This document shows, one piece after another, positions 1 through 8,214 of a DNA stretch of 64,000 nt. A program made the translations under genes and the position numbers. The notes beneath the pieces were generated by a model. It made no database searches. It saw only the letters and a list, made by a program, of their open reading frames with translations, and was not told where the DNA came from. The DNA is from Dactylosporangium fulvum (GTDB lineage Bacteria > Actinomycetota > Actinomycetes > Mycobacteriales > Micromonosporaceae): contig NZ_CP073720.1 of NCBI RefSeq assembly GCF_025137375.1, positions 3,248,501 through 3,312,500 on the forward strand. The letters are read 5' to 3'. Positions within the stretch are counted from its first letter, which is position 1, and each line of letters opens with the position of its first letter.

Positions 1-238
1 TCACCAGGAGTCGGGCCAGCGGCCGCCGCGCGTTTGCAAAGACGCTGAGGATCGCGCCTGGAACAGCCAAGAGCACGTACGAAAGACGTATGCCGTCGCT
101 GGCGGACCAGGCCCAGTCGAAGACCAACGCCACGCCGGTGGCGAGGACAACAACGGTCGTCAGCCAGGCTAGGCTCGACCGCCACGAGAAGTCATCGCCA
201 TCGGCCACGTACCGATTGTAGAGCGCCGCAGGCTGCAC
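1..238 (-). CDS. Partial small membrane protein, runs off the left edge
   Basis: A GTG-started frame covers 79 codons and is still open at base 1. The visible protein begins with a short polar stretch (residues 1-20) and then shows two hydrophobic segments, about residues 22-40 and 52-68, separated by a short acidic/polar loop, which suggests a small integral membrane protein. The frame is also open upstream into the end of the reductoisomerase gene, so the start is uncertain. No family was recognised. It lies 38 bases downstream of ilvC on the same strand and could be co-transcribed with it. Confidence 0.45.
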   Translation of the reverse strand, partial: MQPAALYNRYVADGDDFSWRSSLAWLTTVVVLATGVALVFDWAWSASDGIRLSYVLLAVPGAILSVFANARRPLARLLV

Positions 239-276
239 GCCCTGGTCGCCGCTGTGCGAGGCGTCGGAGTGAAGAT

Positions 277-1743
277 TCAGACTGAGATGTCGACGGGCGG
301 GCGCAGCGGGGCGAGGTTCGCGAGCGCTTCGTGCATCGGGTTCTTCCGGAATGCGTCCACGAGCCGGTTGTCCGGGTCGCCGGGCCCGTCGAAGGCGGGG
401 AATGCGACCTGTTCGCACGCCGCCTGGAAACGCGGGCCCCACTTGCGGGCGCCGAGCCGGGCCGTGACCGAGCAGTTGTCCACCATGTAGGCGACGTCGC
501 GGGCGTGCATGTACGGCAGCAGCGAGTCCACCGCCTCGATGATCGACTCGTTGATGATCTCTGACCAGGGGTGGCCGCGTTCGGCGAGCAGATCCACCTG
601 GGCGGTCAACACGGCGAGGAAGGCGCCCGCGGTGAACGGCTCGACCGGCAGGTCACGCTCGGTGCGCCGGGCCCGCACCGCCGGACCGGCCGCCCACATC
701 GGCGACCCGCTGATCGGTGCCATCGGCCGGCTGGCCAGCCGCTCGGCGGCCAGCACCACGCTGCGCAACTCGTTGCCCGAATCGACCTCGTCGTAGATCT
801 CCGCGACCAAGTCGAGGGCCGGCCGGTAGGTGGCCGCGTACGCCCGGTCGAAGACGTCCTGGCCGGCCGGGCCCAGCCGGTCGCGCACTGCGGCCAGCCC
901 GTCGGCGGAGATGGTCCGCGCGATGGGCCCGGTCACGTTCTCGCAGGAGCGCTCGTAGGCGGTCTGCGGGTCGTCGCCGGCGAGTCGGAAGCGTTGGTAG
1001 AGGCTTTCCACCAGTCCGTGGACGGCGCCGAGGAGGATGGCCCGCTCGCCGACGATGTCAGATCGGTATTCGTGGTTCAGCGTGGTGCCGAACGTGTAGG
1101 GCGAGCCCAGCCCGATCGACCATGCCAGCGCGCGCTCGACGGCCCGCCCGTCGTGGTCGCGGTGCACGGCCACGCTGCTGTTGATGCCGGCGCCGTTGAC
1201 CTGCGCGCCCTGCAGGTAGAGCCGCCGCACCGAGTCGCCCATCCCCTTTGGGCAGACGGCGATGACGCTGATGTCGGCCGGGAAATCACCGCCGGTCTGG
1301 CTCAGGTGACCGACTAGGAAGCCGTGTGAGAGCCCCAGCGTCGTGCCGGGCCGCAGCGCGGCGAACAGCTCTCGGTGGTGTGCGGCGAGAGCCGCGTCGG
1401 AGACGAGCGCGATGACCAGGTCGCTGCTGGCTGCCACGGACAGCCAGTCGCCCAGCGTGCCGTCGTCGGTCCGGAACCCCTCGGTCCGCGCCGCGTCCAC
1501 CGAGGCGGAGCCGGGCCGCAGCCCCACCGCCACCGGGATCTGGCTGCCGGCCAGCGAGTCGCGTAGGTTCAGCGCCTGTGCCCGGCCCTGTGGTCCCCAC
1601 CCGAGCACGCCGATCCGGCGTACGCCGGCGAGGGCGGCCGGTAGCAACGCGAACAGGTGCCGCCCGCCGGGCACGATCGTCTCGGCGCCACCGGGCAGAT
1701 CAACGCTGCGGACGGGGAAGATCTGGGATGTGAGTGCGGCCAT
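277..1743 (-). CDS. ilvC: Ketol-acid reductoisomerase, class II, plant-like
   Basis: Converts acetolactate or acetohydroxybutyrate to the dihydroxy acid with NADPH and Mg2+, the second step of branched-chain amino acid synthesis, in the cytosol. At 488 aa it is the long class II form (class I enzymes are about 330 aa). The nucleotide-binding loop is at residues 44-55 (VLGWGPQG). The metal-binding acids are D229 and E233 in SDIVGER. From memory, the sequence follows chloroplast enzymes more than E. coli IlvC: CPKGMGDSVRRLY, INSS after NGAG, SEIINESIIEAVDSL, YMVDNCSVTARLG, and the C-terminal LRPPVDISV ending. It is not next to ilvBN or leu genes; its only partner is the divergent LysR gene, so it may be an extra, acquired copy. 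Confidence 0.9.
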   Translation of the reverse strand: MAALTSQIFPVRSVDLPGGAETIVPGGRHLFALLPAALAGVRRIGVLGWGPQGRAQALNLRDSLAGSQIPVAVGLRPGSASVDAARTEGFRTDDGTLGDWLSVAASSDLVIALVSDAALAAHHRELFAALRPGTTLGLSHGFLVGHLSQTGGDFPADISVIAVCPKGMGDSVRRLYLQGAQVNGAGINSSVAVHRDHDGRAVERALAWSIGLGSPYTFGTTLNHEYRSDIVGERAILLGAVHGLVESLYQRFRLAGDDPQTAYERSCENVTGPIARTISADGLAAVRDRLGPAGQDVFDRAYAATYRPALDLVAEIYDEVDSGNELRSVVLAAERLASRPMAPISGSPMWAAGPAVRARRTERDLPVEPFTAGAFLAVLTAQVDLLAERGHPWSEIINESIIEAVDSLLPYMHARDVAYMVDNCSVTARLGARKWGPRFQAACEQVAFPAFDGPGDPDNRLVDAFRKNPMHEALANLAPLRPPVDISV

Positions 1744-1770
1744 GACGCCGTTCTACCGGCGACAATCAAG

Positions 1771-1805
1771 TTGCAGCAAGCGCAATCATCGCAACGACAC
1801 GTTGC
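1771..1805. promoter_or_regulatory. Putative LysR operator between ilvC and the IlvY-like gene
   Basis: The 74-base divergent spacer holds two inverted repeats: TTGC-N7-GCAA at 1771-1785 and GCAAC-N5-GTTGC at 1791-1805. The first contains the T-N11-A arrangement preferred by LysR proteins. In enterobacteria IlvY binds tandem operators between ilvY and ilvC, activates ilvC when substrate is present and represses itself; the same layout here suggests the same logic. Binding itself is inferred. Confidence 0.55.
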
Positions 1806-1817
1806 AGGAGATGGAAG

Positions 1818-2717
1818 ATGGACTCACTGGAACCGCTCCGGGTGTTCCTGCACCTGGCCGACACGCTCAACTTCGGTCGCACCAGCGTGGAGCGGCACCT
1901 CAGCCCGGCCACCCTCACCCGAACCGTCCAACGGCTGGAGACCCAGGTCGGCCAGCGCCTGCTCGACCGCGGACCGCGCGGCGTCGCGCTCACCGAGGAG
2001 GGCCGGCGCTTCACCGAGTACGCCCGGCAGGCGCTCGCCCTGTGGACGGACTACCGCGAGCACGGCCGGGACGCAGCGGGCCTCAGCGGCACCCTGAGGA
2101 TCTTCTCCTCCGTGACCGCGGGCCAGGCGATCCTGCCCGACCTACTGGCGCCGTTCCGCCGGGCCCATCCGCAGGTGCGGCTGGAGTTGCAAACCGGCGA
2201 CGCGGCCGGCGCGATCGGCCGGCTCGACGAAGGCACGGTCGACGTCACCGTCGCCGCACTGCCGGCCCGCGTGCCCGAACACCTGGCCAGCGCGCCGGTG
2301 ACCGACACGCCGCTGGTGTGTGTCGTGGCCCGCACCGCCCGGCCGCTGCGAACCGCAGCCCGCACCGGTGACTGGGCCGCGGTGCCCTTCGTACTCCCTC
2401 GCAGCGGCCTCGCCCGCGACGCCGCCCGGCGCTGGTTCCGCCGGCAGCGGCTCGACCCGACGATCGCCGCGGAGGTCGACGGGCACGAGGCGCTCCTCAC
2501 CCTCGTCGCGCTGGGCGTCGGCGCCGGCGTCGTACCCCGCCTGGTGCTGGACACCAGCGGGGTCAAGGACCGCCTCGCGGCCGTGCCCACCGATCCGCCG
2601 ATCGGCACCTTCGCCATCGGCCTGTGCGCACGCCGCACCGATCTGCGCCGGCCCATCCTCTCGGCGCTGTGGGCCTCGGTGGCGCCGGCCCGATCCGGAC
2701 GTCAGGAGCCGGCATAA
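1818..2717 (+). CDS. LysR-family regulator, IlvY-like
   Basis: A 299-aa transcription factor with an N-terminal winged helix (residues 3-62, FLHLADTLNFGR then SPATLTRTVQRLE) and a C-terminal effector-binding domain. It matches my recollection of E. coli IlvY at many positions: IFSSVTAG, LQTGDAAGAI, AAVPFVLP, WFRRQRL and GHEALLTLVALGVG. IlvY activates ilvC in response to acetolactate. Here the gene sits head to head with ilvC, as in enterobacteria, which supports that role. The start is set by AGGAG seven bases upstream of the ATG. It is followed by a hairpin at 2765-2786. Confidence 0.88.
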   Translation: MDSLEPLRVFLHLADTLNFGRTSVERHLSPATLTRTVQRLETQVGQRLLDRGPRGVALTEEGRRFTEYARQALALWTDYREHGRDAAGLSGTLRIFSSVTAGQAILPDLLAPFRRAHPQVRLELQTGDAAGAIGRLDEGTVDVTVAALPARVPEHLASAPVTDTPLVCVVARTARPLRTAARTGDWAAVPFVLPRSGLARDAARRWFRRQRLDPTIAAEVDGHEALLTLVALGVGAGVVPRLVLDTSGVKDRLAAVPTDPPIGTFAIGLCARRTDLRRPILSALWASVAPARSGRQEPA

Positions 2718-2764
2718 CGTCCTGCACGTAGACGTCGTATCGCCAGCGCCGGGCAGGTCCTTCG

Positions 2765-2786
2765 CTGGTCAGGCACGCCTGACCAG
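2765..2786. terminator. Hairpin between convergent genes
   Basis: CTGGTCAGGC and GCCTGACCAG form a perfect 10-bp stem with a two-base centre (9 bp if the loop opens to four). It lies between the 3' ends of the LysR gene and the MarR remnant. There is no T-run, which is common for actinomycete terminators. Confidence 0.5.
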
Positions 2787-2814
2787 GAGGGAACGCTTCG
2801 TGTGACAGCGCTGC

Positions 2815-3093
2815 CTATTCTGGTGGCGTGGTTCGTTGGCCTTGATCCTGCAGAACTCGAACCAGACGTGCGAGGTCGTTGCGGAGCGCGGGCCAGTTGA
2901 TGTCAGTCGCTTCGGCCTCAATGGCGTCGACCCACTTGCCGTGCTCACGGCTGATTGTCGAGAGCGCGGCTGCGCCGCGGTCGGTGACGACGAACAGCCT
3001 GGACAGGCGGTGCCGTGGGTTCTCGTCGTAGCGTCCGAGGCCTTCGGCCACGAGATCGTCGGCGATGCGTTGGTTTGCGGATCTTCGTGTCAG
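2815..3093 (-). pseudogene. MarR-family regulator, C-terminal remnant
   Basis: About 92 codons resemble the C-terminal half of a MarR protein: a recognition-helix-like NQRIADDLVAEGLGRYDENP, a wing (RHRLSRLFVVTDRGAAAL) and a long final helix. The N-terminal dimerisation helix and first half of the HTH are missing. Upstream of about 3093 the same frame is only the shadow of the hydrolase gene, so the 5' half appears deleted and the rest fused behind the hydrolase. No start of its own is visible. Confidence 0.6.
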
Positions 3094-3848
3094 GCCCGGC
3101 GGATCGGCATGTGCGTCGGTGCCGACGGTCCGCCGAGAAACGTCGCGATTAGGCCGGTACACAACTGCGGCTTCTCGATCAGCAGCGTGTGCGTGGCACC
3201 TGGCACCACGGCGAGTTCGGCGTCGGGCAGCCCGAGGTAGAGCTCCAGCGTGTGCTCCAGGGAGACGGCGTCGTCGTCGCCGACGAGCACCAGCGTGCGG
3301 CAGCCGACCGCTTTCAACTCGGCCGCCGTCAGCGCCAGGTCGCATGCCTCGGCCGAGGCGGCGATCCGCTCGATGACGGAGGTCAGGTGCCCGGGCCCGT
3401 TCGGCGACACCTCGGCATGCTGGTCGTAGATGATCTGCGGGATGTCAGCGGGCGATGCGGGCGGCAGCAGCCAGCCGTTCTGGTGGAACGCGCCGCTGAT
3501 CAGCACCAGCCGGGATACCAGGTCTGGACGGGCCAGCGCGGTCAGCAGCGCCACCACCGCGCCCGCGCTGTAGCCGACCAGTGCCGCGGGTCCACCCACC
3601 ACGGTCTGCAGGAACGCGATCGTGTCCGCGGCCATGAGCTGCGGACTGAGCGGGCCACCCGGGTCCGGGGTGTGCCCGTGGCCGCGCCGTTCCGGCAGGT
3701 AGAGCCGGAATGATCCGGCCAGCGCGTCCAGGTTGCCGGCGAAGCAGCGCGAGTCGACGATCGCGCCGTGCATCAGCACCACCGGATCGCCCGTGCCACG
3801 CTCGTCGTACCACGTGCGCACTCCGTTGACCTCGACGTACCGATGCAC
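3090..3848 (-). CDS. Alpha/beta hydrolase
   Basis: A soluble 252-aa alpha/beta-hydrolase. The oxyanion HG motif is near residue 27 (VLMHGA), the nucleophile elbow is GYSAG at 92-96 (S94), the acid lies in VGDDDAV (about 190-194) and the catalytic histidine is H220 in GATHTLL. The GTG start at 3848 is chosen because GGGGAGG lies just upstream and the preceding residues look like non-coding sequence. The substrate cannot be told; esterase or haloperoxidase-like enzymes are typical. The last 10-12 residues run into the MarR remnant, so the natural C-terminus was probably replaced by a deletion. Confidence 0.8.
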   Translation of the reverse strand: MHRYVEVNGVRTWYDERGTGDPVVLMHGAIVDSRCFAGNLDALAGSFRLYLPERRGHGHTPDPGGPLSPQLMAADTIAFLQTVVGGPAALVGYSAGAVVALLTALARPDLVSRLVLISGAFHQNGWLLPPASPADIPQIIYDQHAEVSPNGPGHLTSVIERIAASAEACDLALTAAELKAVGCRTLVLVGDDDAVSLEHTLELYLGLPDAELAVVPGATHTLLIEKPQLCTGLIATFLGGPSAPTHMPIRRA

Positions 3849-4149
3849 TGCGACCTCCCCGCCGTCCGCTCGCACCCGATCATGTCGCACCCCGGCCGGT
3901 CCCGCAGACCCTGGCCCGCCGGCTGGACCGGCCATCGAGTCACCGGGCCGATCGATCGCTGGACACACGTCACGGTACGCGGCATAGCGGGTGCTCGCAG
4001 CGTCGAGCCGGCGTTCACGACGGACGCTGTGGAGGTCCCTGCGCCCACAGCCGGAGTTCGTGGACGGCCTCGTCGAGGTTGACAGGGCCGGTGAGATGCG
4101 CGGAGAAAGATCACGTCTTACGAAGCCGGCCGTTGCGTCTGTCGCCTTC
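3849..4149. other. Intergenic, no gene recognised
   Basis: Only shadow frames are open here, without homology that I recognise or convincing ribosome-binding sites. It holds the 5' region of the hydrolase gene and the 3' flank of the membrane-protein gene. Confidence 0.5.
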
Positions 4150-4818
4150 CTACGCTGCCGTCCGTTGTGCCCTGTTGGTGGGAGCGGGCGTGCCCTGGGT
4201 GACCGTTGCCCGGAAACAGAACGTCAGGAGGAATGAGAGGCAGAAGGTGTAGAGCACCGGATACCAGATCAGGACATCGAACAGGACTGGTACAAACGCT
4301 GTTCCGCTTTCTTCGCTCCATCCGCGGTACGGCAGCATGCTGGCCCAGTACGCCAGCCATGGGTTGCCCGTCGGCTCGGCGCCATTTATCAGCACCAGCA
4401 TCGTCGTCGCGAGCTGGGGCAGTGTGAAGGCCCCGATCGCCGCGGCGGTCAGCGCGGCTGTGCGTCGGTTGCGGCGAACCAGGGCGACCACCAGTGCGGC
4501 CAGTCCGGCCATGGCCGCAACGAACGCCGCCGTGCTCGCGACCTCCGCTATGCGATCGATCCGCCCGACCAGCAACTGGACCAGGTGGGGCGAGGTGAAG
4601 AGCGCCAGGACGGCGCCGATGACCACGGCCGCCGAGCCGAATCCGCCTCCCCTTCTGGCGCACAGCATGCCGCTGGCGAGCCCGACGGGGACGATGACTG
4701 ACGGCACCGTGCTGAACCCCAGCAGCGGCACTGCCAGGCACGCCAGTACGGCGACGGAGGCGACCGTCAGCCGTCGGGGGGTGCGCCGTAGCGCATCGGG
4801 TAGGTCAGCAGTCACCAT
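4150..4818 (-). CDS. Multi-pass membrane protein of unknown function
   Basis: A 222-aa protein with about six hydrophobic segments separated by short arginine-rich loops (RRNRRTAA, LCARRGGG). Start at the ATG preceded by GGAG (GGAGAAG-ATG). The preceding codons in this frame overlap a PadR-like winged-helix remnant. Actinobacterial PadR regulators are often paired with a downstream membrane protein of this size, so the two probably formed a regulator/target pair before the regulator decayed. No transport or enzyme motif is visible. Confidence 0.65.
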   Translation of the reverse strand: MVTADLPDALRRTPRRLTVASVAVLACLAVPLLGFSTVPSVIVPVGLASGMLCARRGGGFGSAAVVIGAVLALFTSPHLVQLLVGRIDRIAEVASTAAFVAAMAGLAALVVALVRRNRRTAALTAAAIGAFTLPQLATTMLVLINGAEPTGNPWLAYWASMLPYRGWSEESGTAFVPVLFDVLIWYPVLYTFCLSFLLTFCFRATVTQGTPAPTNRAQRTAA

Positions 4819-4879
4819 CTTCTCCGCTCGATCGGTCAGCGCGGACCAGGCCACGTCGGTGAGGTCGCGCACCGGGGTA

Positions 4880-5060
4880 CGTGACTGTTCCAGCAGTCTT
4901 CCAGGCGCTTGATCGCCCCGTACAACGTGCCCGGTCCGGGGCGGTCGCCGGTAAGCATGCCGATGTCCTCTTGGATGGTATAGCCGTGCTTCGGGCCGTC
5001 CGCTCCACTTTGCGGCCACCGTTGTGGGCCGCGGAGGGTGAGGATTCGGCACCGACACCG
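4880..5060 (-). pseudogene. PadR-family regulator remnant
   Basis: In one minus-strand frame the peptide GPKHGYTIQEDIGMLTG is followed by RPGPGTLYGAIKRLED, the helix-turn-helix/wing signature of PadR repressors. No start codon fits, the segment before GPKHG seems to carry foreign residues, and the frame leaves the family right after KRLED and stops. It is therefore a fragment of under 60 codons. It lies directly upstream of the membrane protein it probably once controlled. Confidence 0.6.
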
Positions 5061-5120
5061 TCGGGCTGCATGGCATGGATGCGATTCCCGCCGCCTACTC
5101 GGCCGTCGGACGGCATCGCG

Positions 5121-5675
5121 TCAGTTGGCGAACCTGCTGGCGAGGTCGAGGTAGGTCTGGCGGACGACTTCCAGGCGGGCGCGCCGGAACCGGCCGGGCT
5201 CGACCGTGTAGATCTCACTGCCGCGGCTGCTCCACACAGCGTCGGCGGGCACCGCGTCGGCGCCCTCCGGGGCGAACTTCAGCACCTCCGACAGTGCCGA
5301 CGCGGCGGTGAGCAGGTCGATCCGGGCCAGCCGGCGTTCTTCACCGGTCAGGCCGGCCTGGTCGGGCGGCACCCCGCTCGCGATCACGTCCGCCACCCAC
5401 AGCCACTCGGCGGCGTCGAGCAGTTCGGAGGGGCGGTTGTCGCCGAATCGCGGATCGTCGTCACTGGGCATGATGATCTGCTGCGGCAACCGGAAGACGA
5501 ACTCCCGGGCCGCACCACAGCCCGGGCACGGGCCTGCGTAGCGGCTGGCCAGATCGCCGTCGACCTCGATCACCGAGTCGGCCGGCTCGAACTGCTGCTC
5601 TCCACAGGCGTCGCAGGGATGCAGCTCCATGTAGAGGTGCGCCTCCGCACTGGTACGAGCCAACCGCAACGCCAC
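5121..5675 (-). CDS. Hypothetical protein with zinc-ribbon-like cysteine pairs
   Basis: A soluble 184-aa protein. Two CxxC pairs, CDACGEQ (about 22-28) and CPGCGAA (about 50-56), could hold one zinc ion. The rest is acidic and helical, with a conserved-looking tail (RRARLEVVRQTYLDLASRF). No membrane segment or enzyme motif was seen. I believe similar stand-alone proteins occur widely in Micromonosporaceae and Streptomyces, without assigned function. It begins with ATG 5675 and has no obvious operon partner. Confidence 0.7.
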   Translation of the reverse strand: MALRLARTSAEAHLYMELHPCDACGEQQFEPADSVIEVDGDLASRYAGPCPGCGAAREFVFRLPQQIIMPSDDDPRFGDNRPSELLDAAEWLWVADVIASGVPPDQAGLTGEERRLARIDLLTAASALSEVLKFAPEGADAVPADAVWSSRGSEIYTVEPGRFRRARLEVVRQTYLDLASRFAN

Positions 5676-5859
5676 GTGCCGATACTACTCTTGCTCGGGC
5701 TGTCGCTGGCCGAGTCGCAGGCGCAGGGTGTGCTCGTATGCGGCCGACCGCTGGTGGTGCCGGGCCAGCACGGCGAACAGCTGGTCCCGGCCGAACTGCC
5801 CCGGATCGGTGACCAGCATCCTCCGGCCGAGTTCGGAGGTGAACGCCTCGTCCGGCGCC

Positions 5860-6042
5860 ACCGCCTATTTCGAGCGCCGGTTGGGTGACCCCAACTTCGG
5901 CAACGCCCGTGACGCCCGGAAGCTCTTCGAGGGGATGCGCAAGGCGCAGGCGCAGCGGCTGCGCATACTCGGGCGCATACCCACCGCCGAGGAACTCCAG
6001 TTGCTCGTGCCCGATGATCTCATCGCCGCGACTGAGCTCTGA
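5860..6042 (+). pseudogene. CbxX/SpoVK-type AAA ATPase, C-terminal remnant
   Basis: The last 60 codons of an open frame (YFERRLGDPNFGNARDARKLF, then EGMRKAQAQRLR) match the lid domain that ends CbxX/CfxQ- and SpoVK-type AAA ATPases, where GNAR/GNGR carries the sensor-2 arginine. The Walker A and B parts are absent; upstream is only the shadow of other sequence. It is a 3' fragment left by a deletion or insertion. Confidence 0.55.
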
Positions 6043-6057
6043 AGCCCTTCGTGTCCG

Positions 6058-7227
6058 TCAGCACGCGCTCGGTCTGGTTGTCACGCCTGTCTTGGTGACG
6101 GTGCCGCCGCCCTGCAGTTGGACGGTGACGCGCCAGCCCTTGGACGGGTCGGTCAGCTCGGGGTTGCCGCCCTGGTTCGGCGGGATCTCACCGGAGAAGG
6201 ACGTGCCGCTGCCCGACAACGCGTAGGTCCGGGCCGGGGCGTTCGAATCACGATCGTGCCAGCCGGTGGCGGAGACACCAGTTCCATTGTGGACAGTTAC
6301 TCTGACGGCGATGGTCCAGCCGTGCATCTCGGGCCAACCGGTGCAGTGGCTGCCAGACGTGTCCACGGTCAGCGACGGGGCTGGCGGCGGCGGTGGCGGA
6401 GCGGGGGCCGTCGAGGTCGACTCCGGTGCGTTGGTCCGGACCTGGGCCGGCGGGGAAGCCGCCACCGAGGGCGGGATCGTCGATGGCTCGGTGGTCGACG
6501 CGGGAGGCGACGGGGCGGCCAGGGTCGACCCGCCGGCGACCGGTGACCCACCGATGTTCGTGCTCAGGGCGGGGATGCTGGCGGCGGGGGTTCCGGCGGC
6601 CGTGGGCGACGACACCCTCGGGAGGTATATCACCGCGAGCGCGCCGAACAAGGCGAGCAGCGCGAACCCGATGCCGACCGAGAGCCACCGCGCCCGGCGC
6701 CCGCCGTCGCCAGGACCGTTGTTGCCAGGACCGTTGTCGCCGGCACCTGTGTCGCCAGGACCGGAGGACGGGTCCTGTGCGCGGTGCCTGCCGGGTGGCT
6801 GCGGCACGGTGCGGGCGGCGACCCCTGCGGCGAAGGCAGTCAACCTCGCCAGCGCGGGACGTCGCTCCGGTGCGTCCGTCGGCTGGGTCCTCCGCAGGCG
6901 GGCGCGCCGGGAACCGCTCGACCGCGCAGGGCTCGGCGCGACGGGATCAGCAGTGGCGATGGCGGTGGCCGGCTCGGCGGGGAGTTCCGGCCCGCCCGTC
7001 GACGGGGCTGTTTCTGACTGATCGGTCACGGCTGGCAGATCGGGTGCGACCGGCGACCGCGGCGCCCCGGCCGGCTGTGGGGTCGCGGTGTCCTCCTGCG
7101 GCTGCGGTGCGGGGTCGGCGGCCGGGCCAACGGTGGGTAGCCGGGCGCCGCACGCTGGATCGAGGCAGTAGGCGCTACCTGTGTCGTCCGCCAGCCCGCA
7201 AGCGGTGCAGGTTACCGTCACCCGCAT
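6058..7227 (-). CDS. Zinc-ribbon, membrane-anchored protein with extracellular beta domain (copy 1)
   Basis: A 389-aa protein. A four-cysteine ribbon is at residues 7-26 (CTAC, then CLDPAC). A long Pro/Ala-rich cytoplasmic linker follows, then one membrane span (about 185-205) and a second Ser/Thr/Pro-rich stalk. The C-terminal domain of about 95 residues has two outlying cysteines and motifs TGWPEMHGWTI and SFSGEIPPNQGG. The order suggests a cytosolic sensor head joined to an exported domain. The divergent neighbour (7285-8094) has the same plan and the same SGT(V)PP-type loop, so the two are paralogues. Function unknown. Confidence 0.75.
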   Translation of the reverse strand: MRVTVTCTACGLADDTGSAYCLDPACGARLPTVGPAADPAPQPQEDTATPQPAGAPRSPVAPDLPAVTDQSETAPSTGGPELPAEPATAIATADPVAPSPARSSGSRRARLRRTQPTDAPERRPALARLTAFAAGVAARTVPQPPGRHRAQDPSSGPGDTGAGDNGPGNNGPGDGGRRARWLSVGIGFALLALFGALAVIYLPRVSSPTAAGTPAASIPALSTNIGGSPVAGGSTLAAPSPPASTTEPSTIPPSVAASPPAQVRTNAPESTSTAPAPPPPPPAPSLTVDTSGSHCTGWPEMHGWTIAVRVTVHNGTGVSATGWHDRDSNAPARTYALSGSGTSFSGEIPPNQGGNPELTDPSKGWRVTVQLQGGGTVTKTGVTTRPSAC

Positions 7228-7284
7228 ATCTTACCTGTCTGCACGATGTGTTTACATCCCTCGTCAAGACGGCGAAGGAGTCTG

Positions 7285-8094
7285 ATGCTGTGTCCAGCCT
7301 GTGATGAGCCTGTCGAGCCCGGCAGCCCGTACTGCGTCAATCCTGACTGCGGCGTGCTGCTGCCAGAACGTCCAGCCGAACCATCCACATTGGAACCGGC
7401 GGTTGCGCCCGTTGCGCCGGTGGGTGCGAAGCACCGTCAGCCGGGACCGGGTCGACTGGTGCTTGTGGCCGCCGTCGTGGCACTGGTGCTGGTCGCCGTG
7501 GTGTTGTGGGTGGTTCGCAAGGATGGGGCCGAGCGGCCGGTGGCGCTGGAACCGTCGCCGACGCACTGGGTGCGGTTGCCGGAGCCCGTCGGGTTGCCGT
7601 CGGTCGCGCCGTCGACGGCACCATCCGTCGCGGCCGCGCCGCCGTCCGCCGTCCCGGCCAAGAGCAGCGCACGGCCGGAGACCACATCGATACCCCGGCC
7701 CGTCACGCCCGGTCCGGCGGTGACCACCGGCCGGCCGTCGCCCGGTCCGCCGCTGCCCAGCGCCACGACCCGCACCGCGCCGTACCTGAGTGCGACGGCG
7801 ACGGCCTTCTGCCGCGGTGGGGGCGGCTGGGGGGTCACGATCACGGGTACCCTGCACAACGCCCCGGCCGGATTCGACCCACATGGGTGGGTGTCGCATG
7901 ACGGCTCGAGCTACGGCTACTACATCAGTGGTGACGGCTCGACGAGATTCTCCGGGACGGTACCGCCGGACTGGGGCGGCCAGCACACGCTGAGCACGGC
8001 GTCGACGACCTGGCAGCTGGAGGTGTACATCAACGGCGACCTCATCACCGGCGACAGCCTGCGTACCTCCGGAACGGCTCGCAACCCGTGCTGA
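7285..8094 (+). CDS. Zinc-ribbon, membrane-anchored protein with extracellular beta domain (copy 2)
   Basis: A 269-aa protein. Start ATG 7285 is preceded by GAAGGAG. The ribbon is at residues 2-23 (CPACDE, then CVNPDCG). A single membrane span (about 60-80) is followed by a Pro/Ser/Thr stalk and a C-terminal beta domain with the loop RFSGTVPPDWGG, matching copy 1, and a terminal cysteine. Copies 1 and 2 are divergent, share a 57-base spacer and probably arose by inverted duplication. It may be a cell-surface protein tethered to a cytosolic zinc module; no enzyme motif is seen. Confidence 0.75.
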   Translation: MLCPACDEPVEPGSPYCVNPDCGVLLPERPAEPSTLEPAVAPVAPVGAKHRQPGPGRLVLVAAVVALVLVAVVLWVVRKDGAERPVALEPSPTHWVRLPEPVGLPSVAPSTAPSVAAAPPSAVPAKSSARPETTSIPRPVTPGPAVTTGRPSPGPPLPSATTRTAPYLSATATAFCRGGGGWGVTITGTLHNAPAGFDPHGWVSHDGSSYGYYISGDGSTRFSGTVPPDWGGQHTLSTASTTWQLEVYINGDLITGDSLRTSGTARNPC

Positions 8095-8214
8095 GGGCCC
8101 AGCGGGCCGGGGGCTGACAGGTGCGCTCCACCCCGGCCGGCACGTCGTCGCTGAAGACAAGGTGGGTAGGTCCGGACCAGCGCTGCCCGGCCGGAGTCCG
8201 TCAGGAGCGGACAC

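Noticed and set aside
4881..5888. 335-codon open frame on the plus strand
   Set aside because: It is antisense to the zinc-ribbon-like gene 5121-5675 and the PadR remnant; no ribosome-binding site or domain, and high GC keeps it open.
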